Below are positions 48,650-58,680 of a stretch of DNA of 64,000 nt, one piece after another. Below the pieces are notes generated by a model. The model did not search any database. It saw nothing but the letters and a program-made list of their open reading frames with translations, and was not told the origin of the DNA. Origin of the DNA: Paramyrothecium sp. XJ0827 (Eukaryota > Ascomycota > Sordariomycetes > Hypocreales > Stachybotryaceae); assembly GCA_020881915.1 (NCBI GenBank), contig JAJFPB010000007.1, positions 1,488,001 to 1,552,000 of the forward strand, given 5' to 3'. Each line of letters begins with the position of its first letter. The first letter of the stretch is position 1. The position numbers and the translations under genes are program-made.

Positions 48650-49893
48650 ATGGAAGTAACCACAACGCAGCCTGGCCCTGTTGGTGACGGTAGGGAGACT
48701 GAACACCTTAAATCACCGCTGCTAATCTCAATCAATTAGGTACTGCGATCCCGGCTCTCCCAAATCGTGGGCAAGTCCATCTCCTGGTAAAAGCACTTGA
48801 AGACGGCATAGAGCAGCTGGAGGCTCAGCAGACACGGCATGACGAAACCAAGACCGAACGGGAGAAGGCTAGAAAGCTCATTGATTTCCTGACGGCTCTC
48901 ATGATCGATCGCGAGGTGCATTATGCGGGAAATCTCGAAGTGCAGTTGGACCACCACAAGAAGCACATCACAGATGTTGAAGCGAAGCTGGAGGCTGAAC
49001 AGAAGCGCAATGAGGAACTGCAACAGGCCATGGCTCAAAAGGAGGCGTCTTTTGCTGAGCAGCTGCAAGACGCGCGGAATGGCTGTGGAAGTTACAACAC
49101 GACCCTCTCGAAAGTCGTCAGGAAAGTCCTTGATGTGCGCGCCCCCAGTGCAGAGTATCTGGAGTTGTTGGAGCAGTCAATGGCACAAGTTCGCACGAGC
49201 CAAGGACAAGAGGGACAAGTATCGCAAGGCGAAGAGACACCCCCTATTTCTTCGCCCTCGCCATCGCCATCTCAGCATGGGAGCTGTGCAAGCCCCGGAG
49301 CTTCCTCAGATTTGGGAGAAGAGTCAGATTGTGAGGAGTCAGACTGTGGGGATCCATCGTACGACCCTGAAGATGATCTGATATCCATATACTCTTCAAA
49401 ATCTGCGGTATCGTCCGAAATCCTTGAAGGCGGCTCGAGTGTCCTTGACGAAGAAAAAAGCACAGCCGAGACTGGTGAACCCGAAAGTACAGTCTTCTAC
49501 GACCTTTCCTTGCCCGCTCCTGCTGGTCCTATTTCCACCCCAGTCGAGGAGGAGGAGGAGGAGGAGAATCTGTTTGTGTCAGCACTTACGCCTCCTGCCC
49601 TTGAGCCTTCTCCCCTTCTGCCTTCTATTCACTCCTGGAAGCGCGCAAGTCCCCTGTCGAACACTGGCCTGGATTTGCGCGACGCTGATGAACCTCGGTC
49701 AAAGAAACGTAAACGAACACCCCGACCTACCCGAGCCCAAGAACTCCATTGGTCGACTATGGCTATGTGGCCTGGTCGTGTACCAGATCTCCCAACGTGT
49801 CGCTGGTCATACGAAACTCCTGGAAGGCCATCAAACTCTTTCCACGGTTATGTTTCCCCCACAGATGCCCTGCTCAATGAGCTTCGGCGTTGA
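48650..49893 (+). CDS. Coiled-coil protein C (tandem family, 397 aa)
   Basis: Exons 48650-48689 and 48740-49893 flank a 50-nt phase-1 intron and give 397 aa. The intron falls just before AIPALPNRGQVHLLVKALE (16-34), the same place and phase as in gene A before NLPGMMPPEPLHVMVRKLE. A coiled coil covers about 33-127. The family signature is weaker but equally spaced: C129, LDVR (144-147), Y153 and QVRTSQ (163-168). Residues 170-300 are strongly acidic and Ser-rich (repeated SDCEESD and a run of Glu encoded by gaggag repeats at 49547-49566). A basic patch (RSKKRKRTPRP) follows near 340-350. A nuclear role is possible; the function is unknown. Confidence 0.8.
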
Positions 49894-50432
49894 GGATTTG
49901 GAACAAATAGCCCCAGGTTTACGCTACATGGTCCTTGAACTGGTCTTCTCTTTTTGATGATGTATCAACGGGTGGAGTGGGAGAAGATACCCTCGTCCTG
50001 GGCAATGGTTCAAGCACAATGCTTAGCTTTGGACACGGGAGCACCGTCACCGTTACGACGAGAGGGATCGATGTGGGACCGTAATAGTTCAAAGATATGA
50101 GGTATGCACTTTCGGAAATAGGACTTGAAAGTGGTCGGAGAAGGTTATCCAGTTGATAGAAGAGTTGGTCATTTGCTATATCCGATAGTCTAATCGCTCC
50201 GCAGTCCAGACTCCATCGAGACTGCAACAAAGTGAAAATAAAAGTACGCTTTTACATTTGAACAAAGCCCGAGCGTGTGTTGTAAGCAAAAGGCAAGGCT
50301 AGTAGTGGTTCCGGAACGCCAGGAACAAAAGAATGATAACACTACTCGTTACATCATGGTCCCTCCTTGTGTGTGCGTCTAGCATCACTTACCGTGACAC
50401 GGTGGCTCCTCCAGCTCTTGGTAGGAAGAGTA
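49894..50432. other. Spacer between convergent genes
   Basis: About 540 bp containing the 3' flanks of coiled-coil gene C and of the next gene on the opposite strand. No gene or clear element is visible. Confidence 0.55.
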
Positions 50433-51932
50433 TCATTGTGGCTTGTCGCCCAAGCCTGCGCTGGCGGCGCTCTCTCCAACCTTGACCTCCTCCTCCGGCA
50501 CGCCTACGCCCACGCTTCCGGCAACACTGGTGGTGCTTCGGTGCGTCAGGACTCGCTCTCTTTCCTGCCTGGGAGTGGCCGTCGAGCCTTCGCGAGGGCC
50601 AGCAATGCTACTCCCCGTCGTGGGGACAATGCTCGCGCTTGCAGTCGTGCTCACGCTCTCGCTCCTAGCGCGACTAGCGTCACTAGCACGCCTGTCGCGC
50701 ACGAGCCTCTCAAGCTCGCGGATACGCCGTTTGAGTGCTTCGTTCTCCTTCTTGGCGTTTTCGAGCTCATTCCTGTAAAAGGCCGTCTCCTCGTAGCGTT
50801 GCGTCGCAGGCATCAGACCTGGGCTCATCTGGTCCACGGCGCTGCCGGGGGTGGCGCCTACCGAGCTGGGCTGGATAGATGAGGGCGGAATTCTTTGCTG
50901 TTGAAAGTAGCTGCTCGGGTCGAAGGAGCTGGGAGGAGCCGGCGAACCAGTCCGGCTCCGGCGTGATGCTGTACTATCTTGCCGCGAGAGGGGAACAGGT
51001 TGTGGGCGGGATCCATGGCCTCGGGCTTCATAAGAAGAGGCAAGTTGATGTCCCGGATTCTGCGAAGTGGAAGACGAGGTACGGTGGTGCCTTCGTGTGG
51101 TAGGAATTGTAAAGCCAGCTCCAGTGAGCAAAGAAGAGTCCGCGAGAGGCTCGTGGTTGGAGGTTGTGCCAGATGCGGATGATGTGTTGGACACGACGGA
51201 GGCGTTGTGGGCGGCTCGCAGGAGAGACAGCTCACGGGTCAGGCGATTGACCTAGAAATGCATTTAGAACGGCCACGGCTGACAATTGCAGGCTTGAAAT
51301 CAACATACTACTGCTTCCTGCTCCTTTTCCAGCTCCATGTGCAACTCGGTCGCCGTGAGCGGCCTCGGGTGCCGCAAGGGTCCCGGTCCCGGTCCCACGC
51401 CAGCATCTCCCTGCGTCGGCTGGGGTTGGACCGGCTGCGACGCCGTGGCTTGGGGCGACGGCACGGTAGCAGCAGACGATGAAGCGCTCTGGTTGATGGC
51501 GTTCTGGTTGGAGGGGAGGATGTTCAGAGACGGCGATGTTGGGACGGGAGGAGGCGGCATCTGGTTCGACGACCGGCGCCTGGGTGTGGCCAGGGGGTGC
51601 GGAGATGCAGGCACGGAATTGAGATCGGGCATGGTGACCATCTGGCGTCACTGTCGTCGTCGTGGAGGCGGAGGGGGACGGGATACGGCGAGGCGTTGAC
51701 CGAGGCCAGCGTACCCTTTTTGTCGGAGTAGCGAAGCTTTGAAAGTTGAGGTCCAATCCAGTCCCGTCCGGTGAATCTGCTGCAAGAGATAAGTCAGGTC
51801 GAGGTTAGACCAAGATAAGTTACCAAGACACGGGACAATGTGACTTGTGGTTGGACGGACGCGGTCCAAGGTGCTGCGGTGGACGTTGCGGCCGTGCGGG
51901 GTCCTTGGAGCGGTCGAACGGGCGCTAGACAT
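50433..51932 (-). CDS. Conserved hypothetical protein with two coiled coils
   Basis: Four exons were reconstructed: 51932-51824, 51779-51715, 51641-51309 and 51251-50433, giving about 441 aa. The order is a basic N-terminus (ARSTAPRTPHGRNVHR), DSPDGTGLDLNFQSFATPT, a Pro/Ser/Gln-rich part, coiled coil 1 (about 150-186, ELHMELEKEQEAV joined to NRLTRELSLLRAA), a Ser/Pro-rich linker, coiled coil 2 (about 322-357, FYRNELENAKKENEALKRRI) and a polar tail. Coiled coil 2 resembles a leucine-zipper but there is no bZIP basic region. The first acceptor is a NAGNAG (51777-51782), so the second exon may start three bases later. Exons 1-2 are less certain than 3-4: translation could begin at the ATG at 51641. 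Function is unknown. Confidence 0.72.
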
Positions 51933-52641
51933 GGTTCCCCTAAGGTAAGGTAACAAGCGGCGAGAAAGAAACCCCAGGCTGTAAAACCGACATCCAGTAA
52001 ATGATAGCTAATATAATGTTAAAGATAGTTAAAACATCCAATAGTTTGCTAATGGAAGACTCGTATCCTCAAGAAAAATGAAAGGGGGGGGGGATCCAAT
52101 TAGAGTCTTCTATAAGTTCATGTAGAAGTGGCCGCTGATAGCAACTTCTGGTTGCGAATTCCTGACTTTGCGGTATCAAGTACCTTGATTTGCTCACCTC
52201 TTGGGTGAGTTACTCCTCCAAGGCAGTGCCCAGAAATTGTCTGCGCATTGCTTTGTAAGTCATCACGAGCGGCTTCAACTTTGTCCGACTTTGGGTACCT
52301 CAAGGTGCACAGGGGCACAGCGCATTTTATGTCTGCATTTTGATAAAAGTGTGAATCGGGAATTCATAGTTCGGCCAGGTCATGGATGTGAACATGTCCA
52401 AGACCTACCCATCACGCTCCCATCAGTCTCAAGAGGAACGGAAGCCAGAGTAGCCCTATCGGCTTACCTTATTATTATCAAGGTGCCTTGCAAAGGCAAA
52501 GCTCAAAAGTAGGTAGATTGAATATCCATGACACGCAAGACCAAAACAACTCGACACCAATACGCCAAACCATACAATCCTGCAGACCTTAATGCTTCAA
52601 CCAACATTCATGACGTGAAACCAGGCAAACGTGCGCGCCCT
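51933..52641. other. Spacer of 0.7 kb
   Basis: 5' flank of the two-coiled-coil gene and 3' flank of the polyQ gene. A run of ten G lies at 52084-52093, and an aaggtaaggtaac motif at 51951-51955 and onward. No gene is supported. Confidence 0.55.
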
Positions 52642-53098
52642 CTACTCGAACAGGCTCAGGGTCAAGTCTCCGTGGATCCTCGCCTTGAGCTGGATCTCAA
52701 TTTCCAAGTTCAGATCAAGCCTCAACCCAAAGGACTTGTTCCCGTCGTCCTGCTGCTGTGGCTGTTGCTGCTGCTGCACCTGCTGTTGTTGTTGCTGTTG
52801 CTGTTGTTGCAGCTGCTGTTGCTTGCGCTGCTGCTGCTGCATCTGCCTGCCACCTCTTCGCTGCATCGCCTTGGGCGGAGGCTGCTCCTCCTCGCTCTCC
52901 TCCTCGCTGCTGGAGTAGTCGTCCTCGTCCTCGTCCTGCTCGGCGCCGGCACTGCGCCTGTTGTCGATGGTCTCCGTCTTGGTCTTGGAGCCTTGCTTGG
53001 CAGACTTGGTGGCGGTTTCTTGGGCGGCCTGGGGAGGTGCTCGAGTTAGTCTCTGGTAGCTACGGGAATTGCAGATCAGGCATCGTGAGCTTTACCAT
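52642..53098 (-). CDS. Small acidic, polyglutamine protein (129 aa)
   Basis: Exon 1 is 53098-53096 and contains only the ATG. A 67-nt intron (GTAAAG donor directly after ATG, branch ctaac, CCCAG acceptor) leads to exon 2, 53028-52642. The protein is 129 aa: a basic/Thr part, a strongly acidic stretch (EQDEDEDDYSSSEEESEEEQ, about 31-50), a Gln-rich run (about 64-94, mostly CAG/CAA codons), and an end containing FGLRLDLNLEIEIQLKARIH then GDLTLSLFE. The C-terminal amphipathic segment is the part most likely to be conserved. If exon 1 is wrong the alternative start is the internal ATG at 52866. Function is unknown; the mix of acidic and Gln-rich tracts is often seen in transcription-linked proteins. 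Confidence 0.7.
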
Positions 53099-53631
53099 GT
53101 TTGCAGGCAAGGAACTTTAGTTGAACTGTGTGTTTTGCGTTCTGGGATACCGAAGGCGAAAGTCAACTACGAGAAGCGCAAGCCTGGGACAAGCGATGAC
53201 CTCAAAAGAAAATGCGTCTTGATGAAGCAAGATCCGGGGATGGACTACGGAGAAGAGCAAGCGGGGACAAAAGCGAGAGCACGACGAGAGGAGCGGTTTT
53301 GTTTGTGTGGTGCGAACACGACTCCTATAAAAATCAGGTTACGATGCACCCATGACGTAGAACCAAGGCGTTGGAAGCTGGCTCGGCCGGACAGTCTACA
53401 AACAAGCCCCCAGTGGCTGTCATTGACAAGGATCCCGTGCAGGGTCAGGGATCCAGGCTGGTGGGGTTTTGACACTGCACATCGGGAAGCGGGCATGCTA
53501 GGATCCCCGACTGAGGGTGAATGGATTGCTTTGGTGTGCAGAAGAACTGATGCTGGTGTTCAAACGGTTTCTCGACCTCGTCTGCAACAACTGGACGAGC
53601 ATATACCTTGGCTTATGAAAGGTTCTGTGCC

Positions 53632-53643
53632 TAAGGTACCTTA
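53632..53643. repeat. 12-bp palindrome TAAGGTACCTTA
   Basis: A perfect inverted repeat centred on GGTACC, related to the palindrome at 679-690 and to many CCTAAGGTA or GTACCTTAG words in spacers here (for example 53691-53699). Confidence 0.6.
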
Positions 53644-54109
53644 AGTGTGCAGAGTCCACCGGGAAGGTACATCATTCTTCTTGGCCGCCATGTACCTTAG
53701 CCAGGGCATGTCGTAACAGTGGAGTCGCAGCCAAGGACATCGCGGTTCTCGACTCTCCCATCACGCCAGGAACCAAACAAAAAAAGAACATCTACGCCAC
53801 GGCCATTCAGAAAATGCGGAATCACGAAAATGCCTATCATTCCCTTCCCGCTTCCCGCTGAGCCACGCGTCTTTTTAGCCGCACATAAAAGAGGTACCTA
53901 GCTGCTCTGCAGTCAGACAAACCCCTCCAGCGTGGCTCCACGAACGGTTACAGTGTCTGCTACAGTGCCGTATGATGTAATGGTGGGATGATGACGGCAT
54001 TGACTGTGAAGCAAAACTGAAGCACCACTCTCTGCGAGCAGCTGCTGTAGCAGCATCAAAACGGTAGGGCAGGCGGAGTATCTTATTTAGCGAGATAGGG
54101 TCAGAAAGG

Positions 54110-54119
54110 TATTTAAATA
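54110..54119 (+). promoter_or_regulatory. TATA-like element of the 65-aa protein gene
   Basis: TATTTAAATA lies 115-124 bp upstream of the start codon, in front of a C/A-rich leader. The spacing fits a core promoter with a leader of roughly 80 nt. Confidence 0.45.
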
Positions 54120-54233
54120 TCTCCCTGCTCGTAGTGTCCAGAGCTACCCTTGTAACTATCAAGCTCAACCACAACACTCCAAACCCATTCACCACCAACT
54201 CACACACACACTCACCTACACAACACCACAAAC

Positions 54234-54494
54234 ATGCCTGAAGGTCGCCAGTCCCCCCCTCCCGAGCGCCAGACTGGTGCTCAGCAGCAGGACACTCCCG
54301 CCTCCGGTCAGGGCACCGACAACGCCCAGAACAAGGACAAGGTCAACGAGGAGCAGCTCAAGGTTTGTCTCTCTTCCCTTGCTTGAGCACGAAGCAGTAT
54401 TGACCGTGCTGACCTTTCACGATAGAACCTCAGCTCGAACCCCAAGGGCCCTATTGACGACTCCCTCGCCGGCAAGTTTGCCAAGGGGTCTTAA
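54234..54494 (+). CDS. Small hydrophilic conserved fungal protein (65 aa)
   Basis: Exons 54234-54362 and 54426-54494 with a 63-nt intron give 65 aa. The sequence is entirely polar: MPEGRQSPPPERQTGAQQQD at the start, a Gly/Gln/Asn-rich middle, KVNEEQLKNLSSNPKGPIDD and an end LAGKFAKGS. No hydrophobic segment or Cys is present, so it is expected to be cytosolic and largely unfolded. Phase is continuous (AAG|GT...AG|AAC). I recognise the 'SNPKGP' type tail as recurring in short fungal proteins of unknown role but cannot assign a function. The CA-rich leader and TATA-like element suggest high or stress-induced expression. Confidence 0.78.
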
Positions 54495-54950
54495 ATGTTA
54501 CATGCATACTGCCGCAAGTCTAAAAGCGCCGCAATGACCACGATGTTCAATTCCAGGAATTGTCAGGGTAATCTGACGTCGGGATGATGCATTGTACTCA
54601 GATACCATGAATGATAGATAATGAATACCATCAATTAAACATGAACCATTTTGCCTCTTTTGTCCGTTGTGATATTTCATTGTTACACAGCGTCTCAGGG
54701 CATTGAAAGATATCATCCGTATTGCCAGATTATTGACTGCCAAACTACACCAACCCGTTGCCAGTGTCACGAGCCCAAGCTTGCTGCGATTTGGAGAATA
54801 ATTTAAAGTGATGATCATGAATAAATTCATGGCATTGCTTAAATGCAAGCGCGAAAAGTCATTAACTCGTAGCTAACTATTTATCAGAATTTCCCCTTCC
54901 GGATCCTGAACCCATAAACCATTCCAGCCACATCAAATTAACACATCTAT
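54495..54950. other. Spacer between convergent genes
   Basis: About 456 bp of AT-rich 3' flanking DNA for the 65-aa protein gene and the Vip1 gene. No gene is visible. Confidence 0.55.
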
Positions 54951-55846
54951 TTATCCGCTCTTCTCACTCGTAGGGGGGTTTACTGATGGGACGGACTCCG
55001 TAGGTGCAACAGGGGTCGAGCCTGTCACCCCAGGGGCTGAAGAGCCATCTGTCTGCTCCTTCTCCTTGCCAAACACCTTCTCCAGGCCCGAGGCCTTGTA
55101 GGCGCTTCCGCCATGCTCGTCCTTCTTGAGGTCAGCTAGACGGCGGGCCTCAGCATGTACCTCCTGGACCTGCTTGGAGCCGTCGGTGTAGAACTGGACA
55201 ATCTTCTTGCCAGTGGGTGTGTTTGTGGCCTTCTCAAAGTATGAGCCTAGGCTGTTGAGGAAGCCGAAGGCGGTCTGGGTGATGCCGTAGCTCTGGTCGG
55301 TGGCCTTTGCGCGGTCGGTGGCGTGGTACTTTTGGTCGAGCGATTGCAGGGTGTTGAAGAAGCGGTTGGAGACGCCATGCTTGGAGTCGAGCTCAATAGC
55401 GCGCTGGATCGCGGCGTCGCCAACAACGTAGCCTTGAGACAGATACTCGGCAAGAATGCGAGCGCGGGGCTTATCGTCCTGGGTGATCTCGTCCGAGTCG
55501 CGGTCGACGTTCTTGGTGTAGTGGGAGGAGTCATCCTCGGAATCGCCATGAGCGCTAGTGACGGTGATGTGGTTGGCGCCCAACTGGGTGTTGTTCAGCA
55601 GCAGGGCAGTCTTTGCAGCAGTAGACTTCTCAAAGGTGACATCTGCGCTCTTGGAGTCACCCTCGGTGGTGACGTTGATGTCGGTGATGTTACCACTGTG
55701 AAGTGTTAGCTAGGTGATCCGTTTTCTCAACCAAATCGATGTGTGAGGCGGTTCTGCACTTACCAGAAGCTGAAGAACTCCCGAATAGACTCATCGCTCG
55801 TTTGAGGAGCGATGTTCTTGACGTTGACGGTAGACTTGGAAGCCAT
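54951..55846 (-). CDS. vip1: Vip1-type RRM protein
   Basis: Exons 55846-55764 and 55695-54951 with a 67-nt intron give 275 aa. Residues about 4-75 are an RRM: STVNVKNIAPQTSDESIREF and FFSFCGNITDI at the start, then SADVTFEKSTAAKTALLLNN. The RNP1 motif is degenerate (no aromatic pair at the usual places), as is known for the fungal Vip1 group. The middle (about 100-190) holds DDKPRARILAEYLSQGYVVG and helical sequence, and the tail is Pro/Ser/Thr-rich and likely disordered. S. pombe Vip1 is the namesake of this family, and its molecular role is poorly defined. RNA binding is expected but not certain. The TATA-like site lies at 55973-55979. Confidence 0.9.
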
Positions 55847-57892
55847 GATGTCTGAAAGGTTTGTAGAGGTAGGGTAGTTAATTGCTGAAGAGGTGGGGTA
55901 TCAGGGGTATGTTTATGATAGAGTAGGATATGGGTGTGTAGTCCTTGGAGCGAGGAATTGTGTGCCTTGTGTCTTTATAGACGAAATGCAGGTCTCAGGT
56001 TCTAGGGCCAGGTGACGGCTAGGTTGGTGGTAAGTCATTCCACCTCCAAAATGGAAGCTGAGAGAGCTCCAAGCGGGGCAAACAGGCGACGTCATCACCG
56101 GGTGGTGGGGAAGGACAAGGCGCGCTAAGGAGCTTCTTTCCTCCTGTCCTCTGTAGTTTTGGCGGTGCTGTGTGGCTGTGCAGCACGACAGAACGCCTCC
56201 CAAGGCACGCACCAATCCCTTCTCCTGCGCATCGCATCGCATCATATCGCATCACATCACCTCCCATTTGCATGGAGCACACTCGCGGCTTCGACTCCGT
56301 AGTACTCGCCGCCTCGCCTCGCCTCGCCCCTTTCCCCTTTGACATGTGATTGTCCTCAATTACCCATCCATTTCACATCCCACCCTCTCACTTTCACCAT
56401 GCTCGACCTATGTCTAGCGTTGGGGCTTACGCAGCTCAACGACCAGGCTTGGACTGCGGTTGATTGCAACGCCCTTTCTCTGTATTACGAGTGCTCGGAC
56501 AACCCATGGCTGCTCTCATTTGGCCATGTCATTTGCTCTCGTGCGCCAGAACGCGTATTTCGATCATGAGATATCCTACTAAGCCACCGTGGTGCAGCTG
56601 CATAGGCAAAGTCTGGTATTCAGTTGAGTTGGTCCAGGCAATTTGATCCAGGATTTGCATTCAACCCAATTAACCCAAGCAGAACCACTACGAATCCGAG
56701 TAAAATGAACGGCACGGTCTGGGTGCAGGCCAGAAAAGCCCGATGCGTGACTGTGTGTGAAAGAATAAAAAGGTGGACCATCGTGGACATGGACTTGGTG
56801 ACACTCGTCATGGGTTTGCCGTACCCCTGCTCGCTCTCGCTCTCGGCGCTAAGATTCGCGCGATCTGTTGGGCTCCAAACCCAGAAACCATACCTCGATA
56901 CAAGCACGGCCAAACTTATTATGTGTGCTTCTGTGGACTGAGTCGCGACTTAAACTGTCCAAAAATACTCTGGTCCTCGCATAACCCATGGCGAGTGTAG
57001 CTCCCGACGCTGTACATAGCCGGGAGAAGAGCCAACCAGGTGCGAAAAACGGGCGAGCGGTTGCAATCCATTGGGCTGAAGCGTGCCCTTGCCAGCTTGG
57101 TCTTCGCCGCATGGTCAAGATACGCCTCGCCTGACAAACGTGGGCATTTCGCGTGAGGGCGGTCTGGCACTGAGCGCGACGCCAGCAAATGGCAGCCAAC
57201 AACGCATACATGGAGCATGAGGACTAATGCAACTACCGTTCGGTCCCAGTAACCACAAGCAAACCCGGGAACCTCTACCCAACTCCACAAACAATCCAAC
57301 CATTTTTTCCAGGGCTCGATTTGAGTGGTTGGCGAATGGGCGCCCATGTTTTGAAGGGCTTTCATTAAAATGAACCGCCAACAATATGCTAACCCAGTGG
57401 TCCAGAACCACACGGATAATTAAGATTAAGTCGGCTTATCCTCCGGGAGAAGCACCACCAACAATGTCTTGTCTTTTCAGCTCTTCCTTCAAGAAAGCGA
57501 GACGGGCCGCCGCCCCGGATGTGGCCACGTTATGCAAAAACAGCTTCCCCCGCAAATAAGGAGAGTCACCAGCCCTTTTCAGCACCACCACCCCTCTTCT
57601 TCCCGTTGAAACATTAATTGTTCGCAATTATCAATTCTTCCGGTGACATTCTGTTCGCGCGAAAACTTGAAACTTCTGGCTACTGTTCATGCGACTTGCT
57701 CCGTTTGGAGAAACAACTAATTAAACCCGGCCCAAAAACGAGTCCCAAGGCGCCCGCCCCGCAAAGACCCAGGAATCCCTGGCACTCCCGCCTCGTTCGT
57801 GCAGCACCCGATACCCACTTACACGACACCGCCAAAACAGCAAATCTCATATAATACATACCACCCTCCGTTCAGCCCCGGCGACTTAAACG
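55847..57892. other. Spacer of 2.0 kb between divergent genes
   Basis: Upstream DNA of vip1 (left) and of the small membrane protein (right). It has gcatc repeats at about 56227-56250 and gcctc repeats at about 56311-56329. No convincing coding frame or RNA gene is present. Confidence 0.55.
55973..55979 (-). promoter_or_regulatory. TATA-like box of vip1
   Basis: TATAAAG on the minus strand, about 127-133 bp upstream of the vip1 ATG, in a suitable position for a core promoter. Confidence 0.45.
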
Positions 57893-58399
57893 ATGGACTT
57901 TGTGATTGACACCATTTTCAACACAAGACTGACGCTGATCCAGCGGATAGTGTTCCTTTACGCTTTCATCTTTGTCGGCATTGTCATCGCTGTACAGATA
58001 TCACAGACACAAGCACAGGACCCTTTGTCGTGGACCAGGTTGACGAAAACCACAAAGTGAGCTTCCCTCTACATTTTTGCCTTCCCACCACCAATGCTTG
58101 AAATTGCGCCACCACACCCCGCAAGACCAAGATGCGCACTCATTCATAGAGGGACACCTTCTAACATCAACAGACCATATTGGTTCACACTCTACGTTCT
58201 GGAAGTTCTGCTTCTGTTCATCAGCACCTGGCCCATTCTTCGACATAAGATGGCTGGCTACGTCAACGGCTACGAGGAAAGGATTCTGAACACCGTCTGG
58301 ATTGGCCTGCTTAGCCTAGAGACTTTGATGGTCCTCGGAGTCGCGGTGCAAGGAATCATCAAGCGATTTGGCCCCAAGCCAAAGCAGAAGACCAACTGA
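57893..58399 (+). CDS. Small three-helix membrane protein (129 aa)
   Basis: Exons 57893-58056 and 58174-58399 with a 117-nt intron (GTGAGC donor, branch ctaac, CAG acceptor) give 129 aa. Hydrophobic segments are about 16-37 (LIQRIVFLYAFIFVGIVIAV), 59-76 (FTLYVLEVLLLFISTWPI) and 92-118 (LNTVWIGLLSLETLMVLGVA). The N-terminus before helix 1 is short, and the C-terminus is basic (KRFGPKPKQKTN). I do not recognise the family. Three-pass topology with a basic cytosolic tail is the simplest reading. It ends about 280 bp from the convergent PLP-enzyme gene. Confidence 0.75.
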
Positions 58400-58680
58400 G
58401 TTGGAGCAGGGTCAATTGTAAGCTGCAGTTTTCGCAAAATGTCACTGCCTGTAAATATCGTAAATATGGAGTTACACAATGAATACACATCCAATTGTGG
58501 CAGAATGGCATTATCAGTCGTTGACTTGGTTAGTTCGACAGCACACCAAGGGATGCAGTCCTTGATGGTATATTATCAGATACTTGATCCTAGACTTGGG
58601 TCGAACATTCTATTACCTGGCGCTGTCCTCAAATCCCCTTGGCTATTCGAAAAGGACAACGGTACGGCCTTTTCCACGCA

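Larger units (their letters stand above)
53099..54233. promoter_or_regulatory. Promoter region of the 65-aa protein gene
   Basis: About 1.1 kb between divergent genes. It includes the palindrome TAAGGTACCTTA (53632-53643), a CCCCT stress-element-like pentamer (53932-53936), the palindromic TATTTAAATA (54110-54119) about 115-125 bp upstream of the ATG, and a C/A-rich leader (54163-54233, cacacacactcacctacac). Such leaders are typical of strongly expressed fungal genes. No coding gene is supported in this stretch. Confidence 0.5.
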
